Assembly: GCF_003813985.1 (NCBI RefSeq)
Contig: NZ_CP033897.1
Coordinates: 62,001-126,000, forward strand
DNA length: 64,000 nucleotides
Direction of reading: 5' to 3'
DNA from: Corynebacterium gerontici
Lineage (GTDB): Bacteria; Actinomycetota; Actinomycetes; Mycobacteriales; Mycobacteriaceae
Part shown: positions 10,325 through 19,261 of the stretch, one piece after another
How the letters are laid out: every line of letters starts with the position of its first letter
Position numbering within the stretch: position 1 is the first letter of the stretch
Notes under the pieces: model-generated
What the model saw: the letters and a program-made list of their open reading frames with translations, nothing else
The model's database searches: none
What the model was told of the DNA's origin: nothing
Program-made: the position numbers and the translations under genes

Positions 10325-11014
10325 ATGACTAAACGGATCCTGCACATCGTCACCAACGTTGCCAAGTATGAAACGAAACCCGAACGTCCAACCGGACTCT
10401 GGCTCTCCGAACTCACCCACGCCTGGGACGAATTTGAAGCACAAGGCTACGAGCAACATATCGCGAGCCCTAAGGGAGGGTTCTGCCCAATCGAGCCGCA
10501 ATCGCTGAAGTTCCCATTCTTCGACGAATCGGCCAAGGCTTGGTACACCAACATCCAACGCATGCAACTGCTCGGCGACACAGCAGCCGTTGCGGACTTG
10601 GACGCCGAGGCTTATGACGCCATCTACCTCACGGGTGGCCACGGCGTCATGTTCGACTTCCCCGAAAGCGAAGGCCTGCAACACCTGATTCGCGACATCG
10701 CCGATCGTGGCGGTGTGGTTGCCTCGGTGTGCCACGGCTACTGCGGACTCGTGAACGTGCGAGACACGCACGGAGAACTGCTAGTGAACGGACGCAAACT
10801 CACAGGTTTTTCATGGATGGAAGAAAAAGTTGCGGGCGTATCCAAGATCGTGCCCTACAACATAGAGGAACGCATCAAAGAACGAGGCGCAGAGTACTCA
10901 AAGAAGCCGATCCCGTTTGTCTCCAATGTGGTGGTGGATGAACGCCTGGTCACTGGGCAGAATCCGAGTTCTGCAAAAGCAGTGGCTGAGGCCGTGGTAG
11001 AGACGATGGGCTAA
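10325..11014 (+). CDS. DJ-1/PfpI family protein (HSP31-like)
   Basis: A 229-residue protein of the class I glutamine amidotransferase-like superfamily. The nucleophile elbow is ASVCHGYCGL with Cys136. The partner acid is probably Glu29 in GLWLSELTH, and the flanking YLTGGHGVMFDFPE is typical of the HSP31/HchA branch. Relatives act as glyoxalase III, deglycase or chaperone; the exact reaction cannot be read from sequence. The ATG is preceded by TATTAG at -10-like spacing, so it may be leaderless. No clear operon partner. Confidence 0.88.
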   Translation: MTKRILHIVTNVAKYETKPERPTGLWLSELTHAWDEFEAQGYEQHIASPKGGFCPIEPQSLKFPFFDESAKAWYTNIQRMQLLGDTAAVADLDAEAYDAIYLTGGHGVMFDFPESEGLQHLIRDIADRGGVVASVCHGYCGLVNVRDTHGELLVNGRKLTGFSWMEEKVAGVSKIVPYNIEERIKERGAEYSKKPIPFVSNVVVDERLVTGQNPSSAKAVAEAVVETMG

Positions 11015-11061
11015 GAATTGATCCCGTGGTGTGCGGCGCTGTGCGGGTAGAAGGGCTCGCA

Positions 11062-11108
11062 TTTGATAACTCTTGATGACTGCGGCCAAGTTATCAAAAA
11101 GATATAAG
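11062..11108 (+). promoter_or_regulatory. Long inverted repeat and -10 element upstream of the OGG-fold gene
   Basis: TTTGATAACT (11062-11071) and AGTTATCAAA (11089-11098) form perfect 10-base arms 17 bases apart. A TATAAG -10-like hexamer follows at 11103-11108, about 18 bases before the ATG at 11126. The geometry suggests a dimeric repressor site. A factor-independent terminator for the preceding gene is less likely because there is no T tract. Confidence 0.55.
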
Positions 11109-11125
11109 ACGACGGGACATGGTGC

Positions 11126-11782
11126 ATGAAGATCGATCTAGAGCGCGTCATCGTCCGGCTCGGGGCGCCTGCGATAGCTCCGGGAGTGGCAGAAGTACGC
11201 ATGCTCCCAGAACATTATTTCCCGCACCACTGGCCTGAAACTGAGCAACATTTGCCGGTTCTTTCCGGTGAACCTGGGCGCCGCGAACTCTGCCGCGAGG
11301 ATCTCTTTGCGCTGGGTGCAGCGGCGAGCGGGCCGGAGGACATGCGCAATTTCTACGTTGCGGTGTGTGCCTGGGGTGCGGGAACAAGTGCGCTGAGCGC
11401 TTATCGTCTGGCGCGTCCCCTTGCGGAACCTGAACTGGAAGAACACCTTTGGGCAGGGCTTCGTCGCGCTCAGCGAGGTGACGCGCTCGGTGCGTATGAG
11501 GCGCTGAGCGGAGAACATCGCGTGCGTTTTCTAGGGCCTGCATTCTTTAGCAAGCTCATGCACTTCATGGCGCCGCCGCCGGAGGTGGGCGACGTGCGCC
11601 CGCCGCTCATTTTGGATTCACGAGTGGCACAGGCGCTGGGGTGGCGCAAGACGGCGTCGTGGTCGCTGGCTGAGTACCGCGCCTACCTGGACGCGGCGGA
11701 GGAACTGCGTGCGCGTTGGCGTCCCGATCTGCCACTTGACGTGGTTGAATACCAACTCTTTGCCGTGGGGAAACAACCCTGA
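11126..11782 (+). CDS. OGG-fold protein (8-oxoguanine DNA glycosylase-like), function unproven
   Basis: A 218-residue soluble protein. The segment RFLGPAFFSKLMHFM followed by PPLILDSRVAQALGW resembles the helical core of archaeal-type 8-oxoguanine glycosylases. In those, a lysine in the helix acts as nucleophile and an aspartate follows; here the candidates are Lys in FFSKLM and Asp in LILDSR. Small OGG-fold proteins of this type are scattered in bacteria, sometimes near defence genes. The assignment is by pattern, not alignment. It faces the Schlafen/AlbA-type gene, 3' ends 53 bases apart. An inverted repeat lies upstream. Confidence 0.55.
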   Translation: MKIDLERVIVRLGAPAIAPGVAEVRMLPEHYFPHHWPETEQHLPVLSGEPGRRELCREDLFALGAAASGPEDMRNFYVAVCAWGAGTSALSAYRLARPLAEPELEEHLWAGLRRAQRGDALGAYEALSGEHRVRFLGPAFFSKLMHFMAPPPEVGDVRPPLILDSRVAQALGWRKTASWSLAEYRAYLDAAEELRARWRPDLPLDVVEYQLFAVGKQP

Positions 11783-11835
11783 GCGCACTCAAATGGGAAA
11801 GCTGCCCCTGCTTCACCGGCGCCGTGGTGCACAGC

Positions 11836-13134
11836 TCAGCGAACGCTCCAAGTTGCCAGAGGGTCGCGCTTGCTGCGCCCATGCCATTGCACTAGGCCTT
11901 GCTCGCGTAGGGCATTGAGGTGCCGCAGCACCGTGGGTCGCGCTAACCCCAGCAAGGCGGTGAGCTGCCCAGTTCCAAGCGGCTTGTCTGCGAGTTTGAG
12001 TTCATTGACGATGCGGGTTGCGGTTGCGCTCATGCTTTTGGGCAGGGCCTGCGCGGTGGTGGTTTCGCTGAAGAGCGTGAGGCGCACTGCCTCTGTGAAT
12101 TGTTGGTATTGGGGATCGGCAAAGCCCGCGTCGCGCATGGCTTGGCACATCCGACGAATCCCTGCTCCCCGCGCCTCGCTCACGCCCAAATCCGCGCACA
12201 CCCGCGCCACCCGAGGATTCCGCGCATTACGAAACAGTCTGCTCGCAGTGTGTGGATTGGTGTTATTAGGAAAGCGCCCAGGGCTGGTGATCTCAATGCG
12301 ATTATCAAACACCCGCACCCGCACATGATCCCCGGCCATGGCATAAGAACGATGGATCACAGCGTTGCGCAGCCCCTCCAACCACGCCTCAGGCGGAACG
12401 GCGGTTCCTAGCTTTTCGACGCCCCTCGCCGCCGCCCGAATCTGCTCCGGGATGGAGCCTTCGCAGCGAATCACCTCGTGCTCTCCACGAACCTCTACAA
12501 ATGCGTAGGGGAACATCGTTTGTGGGCGCTTCGCCAGCAGCAGGTACGCAGCGATGCACACGTGGCCTTCCTGCGTGAGCAGGTCACGCGCACGCAGCGC
12601 TTTCTTAGGAGAGGACGTGCCTAAAGCCCGCTGAAACTCACCCAGCAGCTTTTGATCCAAGAGGATCCGGAAGTAGGCGGTGTTCCCTACAGATCGTGCG
12701 GTAAATCCTTCAACCTCGCGGTCCCACGCCAATTCCTGGCGCTGATTCAAGTTCAGTTTTCTATTCCGGGTGCCCACGCGCATAAAGCAATCACCATTAT
12801 TGAGCTCGTGGAAGTAGTGCCAGGGATCCACGTACACCAGCGAAAAGTCGGGGTAGTCGCGGAAGTGGGCGCGAACATCGGGGTGGATGAGGTTGCGGGC
12901 TTCGTCGAAAAGCTCTCTACCACCTGGGTAAATGATGGTGCCGCCTTCGGCGTTATGGAAGGAGAGGAGGGTGATCGCGAGTTCGCGAGCAGTGGTGGAT
13001 TCGGGCAGTTTTGAGAACCACTGGCTTTCGCGAAGTTTTGGCAGTTCAGCGCTGGCGAATTTCTTGCCTTGAGAGACCACGCGCGCGGCCTGAGCAGACA
13101 GGCTTGTGGGGGAAGGATTTGGCCGCACAGACAT
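11836..13134 (-). CDS. AlbA_2/Schlafen-type ATP-binding transcriptional regulator
   Basis: A 432-residue protein of the 'divergent AAA / AlbA_2' regulator class. The N-terminal ~130 residues (ELAITLLSFHNAEGGTIIYPGG) match the Schlafen-like AlbA_2 domain. The middle carries an HATPase-type ATP-binding block, LEGLRNAVIHRSYAMAGD and later SEARGAGIRRM. The C-terminal ~70 residues form a winged helix (KPLGTGQLTALLGLARPTVLRHLNALREQGL). Such proteins are inferred to regulate genes in stress or defence settings; the target here is unknown. It converges on the OGG-fold gene. Upstream it diverges from a DUF885 gene. Confidence 0.78.
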   Translation of the reverse strand: MSVRPNPSPTSLSAQAARVVSQGKKFASAELPKLRESQWFSKLPESTTARELAITLLSFHNAEGGTIIYPGGRELFDEARNLIHPDVRAHFRDYPDFSLVYVDPWHYFHELNNGDCFMRVGTRNRKLNLNQRQELAWDREVEGFTARSVGNTAYFRILLDQKLLGEFQRALGTSSPKKALRARDLLTQEGHVCIAAYLLLAKRPQTMFPYAFVEVRGEHEVIRCEGSIPEQIRAAARGVEKLGTAVPPEAWLEGLRNAVIHRSYAMAGDHVRVRVFDNRIEITSPGRFPNNTNPHTASRLFRNARNPRVARVCADLGVSEARGAGIRRMCQAMRDAGFADPQYQQFTEAVRLTLFSETTTAQALPKSMSATATRIVNELKLADKPLGTGQLTALLGLARPTVLRHLNALREQGLVQWHGRSKRDPLATWSVR

Positions 13135-13237
13135 GCTCTAACTCTAACACTGTTCGGAGCTGAGTTCTCCCGAAGCGAAACGGCAAATGGTGTGATCGAG
13201 CTGCACCAAACTCATGACTTCACTGTACTTTGGGGCT

Positions 13238-14803
13238 ATGAATACTGCTCTCGATCAACGCTGCGAAGATTACGTTCAAGCACTGGTTCAGCTCAGCCCG
13301 CTTACTGCTACAGCCTGGGGAATGGATCAGGACAACGCCACTGACATCGACGCTTTCACTCCCGAGTATCACCAGCAGATGGCCGATCTTGCTCGTGAGC
13401 TGCGCGACTTTGCCCAAAGTTACACGGCGCAAGGCCCGCAGGATGAGGTCACGCGCAGCACGCTGATTGATCGCCTAGGTGTGGAGTTGGAGGCTTTTGA
13501 GACGGGTGAGCATTTGCGTCACGTGAATAACATCACCTGCCCGGTGCAGTGGATTCGAGACACCCTGCTGCAAATGCCAGCGGAAACGGAGCAGCAGTGC
13601 GAGGTGATAGCCGCCCGAGTGGCAAATATTCCCGCTGCTCTTGGTGGGTACAAGCAGTGCCTGGAGCTGGGGCAATCGCGGGGATTGCTGCCCGCTGCGC
13701 GCCAGGTTGTCGGTGTGCAAGAGGATCTACGTGCTTTCGCTAAGAAGCTGCCAGTAGAAAACACCGAGGTGAGCGCCTTCTTGGATGAATTCGCGCGGTG
13801 GATGGGCACGCTGGACTGTGCGGAGGAAGATGCCGTCGGGCGCGAGCGCTATGAGCTCGCCAGCCGCCAGTGGGTGGGTGCCACGGTGAATCTGGAGGAG
13901 GCCTATGCGTGGGGCAAGCAGCGCCTGGCTGAAATCGTGGCCGAGCAGGAGCGCATCGCAGCAAAACTCTACGGGGAAGGCACGAGTGTGCAGGAGGCGA
14001 TGCAGCGCCTCAACCAGGAGGAACGCTACACCGTCCATGGTGTGGAAGCGCTGAAAGCATGGATGCAAGAACGTTCCGATGAGGCACTCAACGCGCTTGC
14101 CGGGGAGCACTTCGATATTGAAGGCCCCGCGCGGCAGCTTGAATGCTGCATCGATCCGGCTGGAACCGGCGGCATCTTCTACACCCCGCCAAGCGCGGAT
14201 TTTTCGCGCCCCGGACGCATGTGGTGGTCTGTTCCTGCAGGCCAAGAAGAGTTTCATACATGGCAGGAGCTCACCACCGTCTACCACGAGGGCGTTCCTG
14301 GCCATCATTTGCAGTGCAGTGCCGCCATGCAGCAGCCTCTCAACACATTCCGCCGCATCGCGTGCTGGAATTCCGGCCACGGCGAGGGCTGGGCGCTCTA
14401 CGCGGAGCAGCTCATGGCGGAGCTCGGCTATCACGAAGATCCTGCTACCCGCATGGGGCTTCTCGACGCACAACGTCTGCGCGCCGCGCGTGTTGTGTTG
14501 GACATCGGCTTCCACTTGGGCCTGCCCAACCCGGATGGTGGTGAATGGGACTACGAATACGCCTGGGAATTCTTGGCCACGCATTCCTCCATGGATGTGC
14601 CAAACCGACGCTTTGAGCTCATGCGCTACCTAGGCTGGCCCGGCCAGGCACCGTCCTACGCCCTAGGCCAGCGCCTATGGGAGCAACTGCGTGATGACGC
14701 CCTTGCGCAGGGGATGAGCCTTCGCGAATTCCACAGCAAGGCACTGGCGGTGGGGAGTGTGCCCATGAGCATCCTGCGCGAGGCAGTGCTGGGTGGTAAG
14801 TAA
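13238..14803 (+). CDS. DUF885 family metallopeptidase-like protein
   Basis: About 521 residues from the ATG at 13238 (MNTALDQRCEDYVQAL); an upstream ATG at 13214 is possible but less well supported. The zinc-site motif HEGVPGHH (about residue 351) and the later GHGEGWALYAEQLM define the DUF885 family, related to thermolysin-like and carboxypeptidase-Taq peptidases. In the zincin pattern HExxxH plus a downstream glutamate, the metal ligands are all visible. No signal peptide, so cytosolic. The substrate is unknown. Confidence 0.88.
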   Translation: MNTALDQRCEDYVQALVQLSPLTATAWGMDQDNATDIDAFTPEYHQQMADLARELRDFAQSYTAQGPQDEVTRSTLIDRLGVELEAFETGEHLRHVNNITCPVQWIRDTLLQMPAETEQQCEVIAARVANIPAALGGYKQCLELGQSRGLLPAARQVVGVQEDLRAFAKKLPVENTEVSAFLDEFARWMGTLDCAEEDAVGRERYELASRQWVGATVNLEEAYAWGKQRLAEIVAEQERIAAKLYGEGTSVQEAMQRLNQEERYTVHGVEALKAWMQERSDEALNALAGEHFDIEGPARQLECCIDPAGTGGIFYTPPSADFSRPGRMWWSVPAGQEEFHTWQELTTVYHEGVPGHHLQCSAAMQQPLNTFRRIACWNSGHGEGWALYAEQLMAELGYHEDPATRMGLLDAQRLRAARVVLDIGFHLGLPNPDGGEWDYEYAWEFLATHSSMDVPNRRFELMRYLGWPGQAPSYALGQRLWEQLRDDALAQGMSLREFHSKALAVGSVPMSILREAVLGGK

Positions 14804-14822
14804 AAGCCCTGGGCCGGTGGGT

Positions 14823-15464
14823 CTAGTGCCCGCGGGCAATCCACTCCTCTAGGTGCGGTGCCTCTTTCCCGATCTCGGTGGCGTCACCATGGCCGGTGTA
14901 CACCTCGGTGTCGCCGGGCAGCGTGAGCAGTTTGTGGCGGATCGAGTCGATGATCGTCTCAAATGAACTGTACTTGCGTCCAGTGGCACCCGGTCCGCCG
15001 GCGAAGAGCGTGTCGCCGGAGAACAGCACCTTGGCGTCTGGCAGATAAAAGGCGCATGAGCCGGGGGAGTGGCCTGGCGTATTCATCACTTTCAGCTCGG
15101 AGCCTGAGATGTGGAACGTGGTGTCGTCATCAAGCTCCTCAAAAGGCAGGTCTTGATGCGTTTCCTGCCATAGGGGCTTGTCGCCGGGGTGGAGGAAGAT
15201 GCGTGCGTCAAAGTGTTCGGCGAGCTTCGGTGCCACATTGACGTGATCATTGTGTGCGTGGGAGCAGAGCACGCCGAGTACATTTCGATTGCCAACTGCC
15301 TCGATGATGGGTTGGGCGTCGTGGGCGGCGTCGATGATGTAGCAATCGTGGTCGTCGCCAAGCACCCAAATGTTGTTGTCTACTTCCCACTCGCCACCGT
15401 CGAGCGCGAAGATGCCGTGGGTGACCACGCGATCAATGCGGAGTCCGGATTCAGAAGTGCTCAT
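14823..15464 (-). CDS. Metallo-beta-lactamase-fold hydrolase paired with mscR
   Basis: A 213-residue MBL-fold enzyme with the metal-binding motif SHAHNDH (residues 68-74), the second ligand segment [15 protein letters not shown] with its bridging aspartate, and YTGHGD near the end. The fold matches glyoxalase-II-like thioesterases. Its ATG overlaps the stop of the mycothiol-dependent formaldehyde dehydrogenase gene by four bases. In actinobacteria this partnership is conserved, and the hydrolase probably cleaves S-formylmycothiol or a related mycothiol thioester. The activity is inferred from context. Confidence 0.87.
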   Translation of the reverse strand: MSTSESGLRIDRVVTHGIFALDGGEWEVDNNIWVLGDDHDCYIIDAAHDAQPIIEAVGNRNVLGVLCSHAHNDHVNVAPKLAEHFDARIFLHPGDKPLWQETHQDLPFEELDDDTTFHISGSELKVMNTPGHSPGSCAFYLPDAKVLFSGDTLFAGGPGATGRKYSSFETIIDSIRHKLLTLPGDTEVYTGHGDATEIGKEAPHLEEWIARGH

Positions 15465-16573
15465 GGGTGCTCCATTTCTACGACGGATCGCAGGACCTTG
15501 CCCTGCTTCATGGTGTCAAATGCCTGCTCCACCTCGTGCAGGCCGATGCGCTCGTCCACAAAGGTGTCTAGGGGGAAGCGTCCCTGTTGGAACAGTGCGG
15601 TGTACATGGGGAAATCGCGTTCCGGCAGGCAGTCGCCGTACCAAGAGGATTTCAACGCGCCGCCGCGACCAAAGACGTCCAGCAGCGGCAGTTTCAATTT
15701 CATGTCGGGGGCAGGAACACCCACCAGCACCACGCGTCCGGCGAGGTCGCGGATGTAGAACGCCTGCTCATAGGTCTCGGGGCGGCCCACCGCATCAACA
15801 GCCACGTCTACGCCAAAGCCGCCGGTGAGTTCCTGGACCTTTTCCACCAGATCTTCGCGGCTCAAACCCTTGGAGTTGATGGTATGTGTGGCGCCGAATT
15901 CCTCGCGGGCGCGGGTGAGCTTCTCATCGGAAATATCGATGGCGATGATGGTGGTGGCACCCGCAAGCGCGGCACCAGCCACCGCGGCCATGCCCACCCC
16001 GCCTGCGCCAATCACGGCAATGGATTCGCCGCGCTGGATCGCGCCGGTATTCACGGCGGCACCAAGACCAGCCATGATGCCGCAGCCAAGCAAACCAACA
16101 GCGGCGGGATCAGCCCCAGCATCAACGCGGGTGCACTGCTTCTCATGCACCAAGGTCTTTTCTACAAAAGCGCCAATACCCAGTGCGGCCTCAAGTTTGG
16201 TGCCGTCTTCCAATGTCATGGGCTTGGAGGCATTGTGGGTATCAAAGCAGTACTTGGGCTCGCCCTTCTTACAGGCACGGCACTCACCGCACACGGCTCG
16301 CCAGTTGAGCACCACAAAGTCACCGACGGCGACGTGCTCCACCGCTGAGCCGACGGCCTCTACCACGCCCGCCGCCTCGTGGCCGAGCAGGAAGGGGAAG
16401 TTATCGCTGATGTCGCCGTCGCGGTAGGCGAGGTCGGTGTGGCACACGCCGCATGCTTGGATCTTCACTACAACGTCATTGGCGCCGGGTTCGGGAATGC
16501 AGATGGTGGTGGAAGTAGTGGGGGCGTTGGCCTCGGTAGCGATGATGCCTTGGACTCGTGTGTATTCAGACAC
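15461..16573 (-). CDS. mscR: S-(hydroxymethyl)mycothiol dehydrogenase (formaldehyde detoxification)
   Basis: A 370-residue zinc-dependent class III-type alcohol dehydrogenase. Catalytic zinc ligands lie in ACGVCHTD and LGHEAAG. The structural zinc is held by four cysteines in [15 protein letters not shown], and [14 protein letters not shown] is the NAD-binding Rossmann motif. It oxidises the adduct of formaldehyde with mycothiol, the actinobacterial thiol. High similarity to the mycothiol branch, plus the MBL partner, favours this over a general alcohol dehydrogenase. The ATG at 16573 is used. Confidence 0.9.
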   Translation of the reverse strand: MSEYTRVQGIIATEANAPTTSTTICIPEPGANDVVVKIQACGVCHTDLAYRDGDISDNFPFLLGHEAAGVVEAVGSAVEHVAVGDFVVLNWRAVCGECRACKKGEPKYCFDTHNASKPMTLEDGTKLEAALGIGAFVEKTLVHEKQCTRVDAGADPAAVGLLGCGIMAGLGAAVNTGAIQRGESIAVIGAGGVGMAAVAGAALAGATTIIAIDISDEKLTRAREEFGATHTINSKGLSREDLVEKVQELTGGFGVDVAVDAVGRPETYEQAFYIRDLAGRVVLVGVPAPDMKLKLPLLDVFGRGGALKSSWYGDCLPERDFPMYTALFQQGRFPLDTFVDERIGLHEVEQAFDTMKQGKVLRSVVEMEHP

Positions 16574-17031
16574 TGTGCTCCTTCATCTTCGCGGACGCCC
16601 TGGTGGCGAAACCGCGGGTTGGGTGCGATTGGCCGGAGAGGAAACCGGCGTTTGGGGGCAATGCTACCCACGCATAACCTCAGCCCGCCTAAGGAAAATA
16701 GCGTTCACTTCCATTTGTTTTGGGCGACGCCCGGGCGAGGAGAAAGAGCTCTTTTTATAGAGAAAGCACTCCCAAATGGGGGTAGGGATTGAGTGGTGGG
16801 GGGTAACGCCCTTTGTCGAGTTCTCGACAATCCATAAGTGCGCTGCATGCGCGAATGGCGCCCGAGAGAGCAAGAACCGCATGCGTTTCTGCAAATGTTT
16901 TGCTATCAAACGGGCAACCGTTTGCCCCTGCAGCAACACTGATAGACACTTAAAGCTAAGGATTGTCGTTCCTTAGAAATGTGAACAACAGCGCGCGTGA
17001 ACAACGTGCGCACCATAGAGTTAGGCAAGAC
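16574..17031. other. Intergenic region upstream of the surface-glycan locus
   Basis: About 460 bases between divergent mscR and the Wzz/BY-kinase gene, without a convincing gene. It contains several small inverted repeats: GTCGAG-N2-CTCGAC (16815-16828), CAAACGG-N4-CCGTTTG (16907-16924) and CTAAGGA-N7-TCCTTAG (16956-16976). A TATAGA -10-like hexamer lies near 16757. This is the probable control region of the polysaccharide operon, and the clustered repeats suggest regulator binding or an RNA structure just ahead of the first gene. Confidence 0.5.
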
Positions 17032-18591
17032 ATGCGCGAATTGGCAATGCTTGTGGGAGCTTTGCGCCGCAAGTGGTGGGTCATCTTCCTCACCGCAGTA
17101 ATCATCGCCGGAGTCGTCGGTGGCTGGGGCACACTGCGGCAGCAGGAATATCGCGCAAGCGCGCGTCTCACGGTCACCATGACTGGCGAGGCCTCAAGCT
17201 CCGGGGGAGGGTCTTATCAATCTAACCTCGCCGCGGAAACGCGCATTGCTTCTTATGTAGAGCTCGTCCGTTCCAACCTTGTGCTCGACCCTGTGTCCGA
17301 GCAAACCGGCATGACGGTAGGCCAGCTCCGCGGCATGGTCGGCGCCGCTGGCATAAAGAACACGGTGCTTTTCGACGTCTCCGCTACCGCGAAATCTCCC
17401 GACCAGGCATCGAAGGTGGCTCGTGCCCTCGCTGACGTCTACCCCAAGGTGATTGAAGAACTCGAAACGCCGAAGTGGGGTCCGGAAGGCCCGCCCGTCG
17501 TCTTTGATGAAAACGGCAAGCCCATCCAATTCCGCACCGGGCCCCAAGCCTTCGCCACTGTGGTGTCGGATAACACCGAGAATCCCGGCATTGTGCCACC
17601 CACCCGCACGCAGATGATCGCACTTGGCCTGTTCATCGGCATTATCGCCGGTTTGCTCATGGGCATCCTTGCGGACTTGGTTGACCGCCGCGTGCGCCGC
17701 GTCGACGAGTTCATCAACCTGGCTCCTGGTGTGCCGATGCTTGGTGAGGTTCCCCAGTCGCGCTCCCGTGGTGAAAAGAAGGGTGTACTCCTGGACTTCC
17801 GTTCTGGTCATTCAGCATCGGCCGAGGCGATCCGTAGTGCCAGGACCTCGCTGAGCTTCGTGGGCGGCGACCGCGATTCCCGAGTCTTCCTCATCACCTC
17901 GGCATTGCCCGGTGAAGGTAAGACATTCGTGTCCGCCAACATTTCCCGCGCATACGCGGAGGCCGGCAACCGAGTGCTCGCCATCGGTGCGGATCTGCGC
18001 TCACCGAAGATCGGCGCAGCCTTCGAGGTGCCGGAAGACGTGGGGCTTTCCAACGTGCTCGCAGGCCAGGTGGACATCGAAGATGTGGTGTTCCCAGGGG
18101 GCGAATCCGAACCGGACGTTGTGCCCTCCGGGCCCACCCCGCCGAACCCGTCTGAGTTGCTGTCCAGCAAGCGCATGCAGGCAGTGATCGACTGGGGACG
18201 GGAGCACTACGACATCATCATTATCGATACACCTCCGGTAGATGCTGTCACCGACGCCGTCGTGCTGGCACCGGCGGTGGACGCCGTGGTCTTGGTGGCT
18301 CGCGTCAATGTTGTTACACGCACCGCACTCGCGCGCACCCTGGAGAACCTCTCCATCGCCAACGTCAAGCCTTCTGGTGTGATTGTTAACGGTGTGCGCA
18401 CCGGCAGTAGCTCAGGCTATGGCAAATACGGCTACGGATATGGTTACGGCAATCAGCCAAGTTCCACTGATGCCACGAAGGCAGCAGTTGCGCAAAACAA
18501 GATGCTGGCGGAATCCCCGGCACCGTCGCAGCCCGAGCAGTCTCTCCGCAGCGCTGGCGACACCGCTGAGCGCGACGGCGCTCAGCGCTAA
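17032..18591 (+). CDS. Wzz/BY-kinase: polysaccharide chain-length regulator fused to tyrosine kinase
   Basis: A single-chain bacterial tyrosine autokinase. From the ATG at 17032 it has 519 residues; the frame stays open to a TTG at 16963 and a GTG at 16981, so the start is uncertain. An N-terminal Wzz domain has membrane helices at about 15-33 and 202-222 flanking an extracytoplasmic region. Then comes a cytosolic kinase with Walker A ALPGEGKT, Walker A' in AIGADLRSP and Walker B IIIIDTPP. The C-terminal tyrosine cluster GYGKYGYGYGYGN is the usual autophosphorylation site. It probably controls polymer length and export. The opposing phosphatase is the next gene on the other strand. Confidence 0.9.
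   Translation: MRELAMLVGALRRKWWVIFLTAVIIAGVVGGWGTLRQQEYRASARLTVTMTGEASSSGGGSYQSNLAAETRIASYVELVRSNLVLDPVSEQTGMTVGQLRGMVGAAGIKNTVLFDVSATAKSPDQASKVARALADVYPKVIEELETPKWGPEGPPVVFDENGKPIQFRTGPQAFATVVSDNTENPGIVPPTRTQMIALGLFIGIIAGLLMGILADLVDRRVRRVDEFINLAPGVPMLGEVPQSRSRGEKKGVLLDFRSGHSASAEAIRSARTSLSFVGGDRDSRVFLITSALPGEGKTFVSANISRAYAEAGNRVLAIGADLRSPKIGAAFEVPEDVGLSNVLAGQVDIEDVVFPGGESEPDVVPSGPTPPNPSELLSSKRMQAVIDWGREHYDIIIIDTPPVDAVTDAVVLAPAVDAVVLVARVNVVTRTALARTLENLSIANVKPSGVIVNGVRTGSSSGYGKYGYGYGYGNQPSSTDATKAAVAQNKMLAESPAPSQPEQSLRSAGDTAERDGAQR
18564..18587 (+). terminator. Strong hairpin at the 3' end of the kinase gene
   Basis: CGCTGAGCGC (18564-18573), four-base loop, GCGCTCAGCG (18578-18587). It lies within the last codons of the kinase gene and has no T tract, so it may be a weak terminator or an mRNA-stabilising structure. 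Confidence 0.4.
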
Positions 18592-18715
18592 CTCGAAGAT
18601 TCGTGATGTACACGCAACGCTTCTGCATTAGCGTTCACGGTGATCCCAAGCTGCCACTGGGGTCTTCTTTGGCGGGGATTTCAGAGCGCGCCATGGCGTG
18701 CTCGGCGAAGCGCCA

Positions 18716-19231
18716 CTATGCCATGTGCTGCCCAATCACATCCAATAAGGCATCGATGCGATCTGCGCACTCCTTGAAGTCTTCGGCGGTCCCACCGATC
18801 GGATCCGCAATATCGCTTTCTTGGTATCCGCGGCGCTTTCGGTGCGCCTCCCTTGGGGTCGAACCTGGGTGGTCACGCAGGATGGCGGCGTATTCAGGCA
18901 ACGTAAACGTTTTTGCAATGGCTGCCGGTGCAATTCGGGTCAGTGCTGCTCGGTGCTCAGCCTCCATGCACAGCACCACGTCGGCTTCTCGGATTTCCCG
19001 GGCCGTGGCGAGTCGTGAAGTCCCAGGTTGGGATCCCGAAGAATCCCCGGATTGCGGGGCTGCTGGTACCCCGCGTCGCCGCAGCTCCGCCAGGCTCAGT
19101 TCATGCATAGGCAAGCCGTTTCGTGCTGCTACTCCGGCACTTGATGCTTGGAAACCTCGATGGCGCCATAGGGCCTCTGCCAGGGGAGAGCGGCAGATAT
19201 TCGCAGTACAGACAAAGAGCACCGAAGTCAT
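18716..19231 (-). CDS. Low-molecular-weight protein tyrosine phosphatase
   Basis: A 171-residue LMW-PTP (Wzb/Etp family). The P-loop is CTANICRS with nucleophile Cys8 and Arg14. The general acid is in SDIADPIGG near the C-terminus. In capsule loci this enzyme dephosphorylates the BY-kinase, which is encoded just downstream on the opposite strand, so it likely acts on that kinase's tyrosine tail. The gene is transcribed divergently from the 4,6-dehydratase gene with only 30 bases between starts. Confidence 0.9.
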   Translation of the reverse strand: MTSVLFVCTANICRSPLAEALWRHRGFQASSAGVAARNGLPMHELSLAELRRRGVPAAPQSGDSSGSQPGTSRLATAREIREADVVLCMEAEHRAALTRIAPAAIAKTFTLPEYAAILRDHPGSTPREAHRKRRGYQESDIADPIGGTAEDFKECADRIDALLDVIGQHMA

Positions 19232-19261
19232 AGATCAAGCCTACGTTGGGAGGAAGCAGCG

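Noticed and set aside
16574..16962. Short open frames in the gap between mscR and the BY-kinase gene
   Set aside because: They are under 140 codons, overlap each other on both strands, and lack ribosome binding sites or recognisable sequence.
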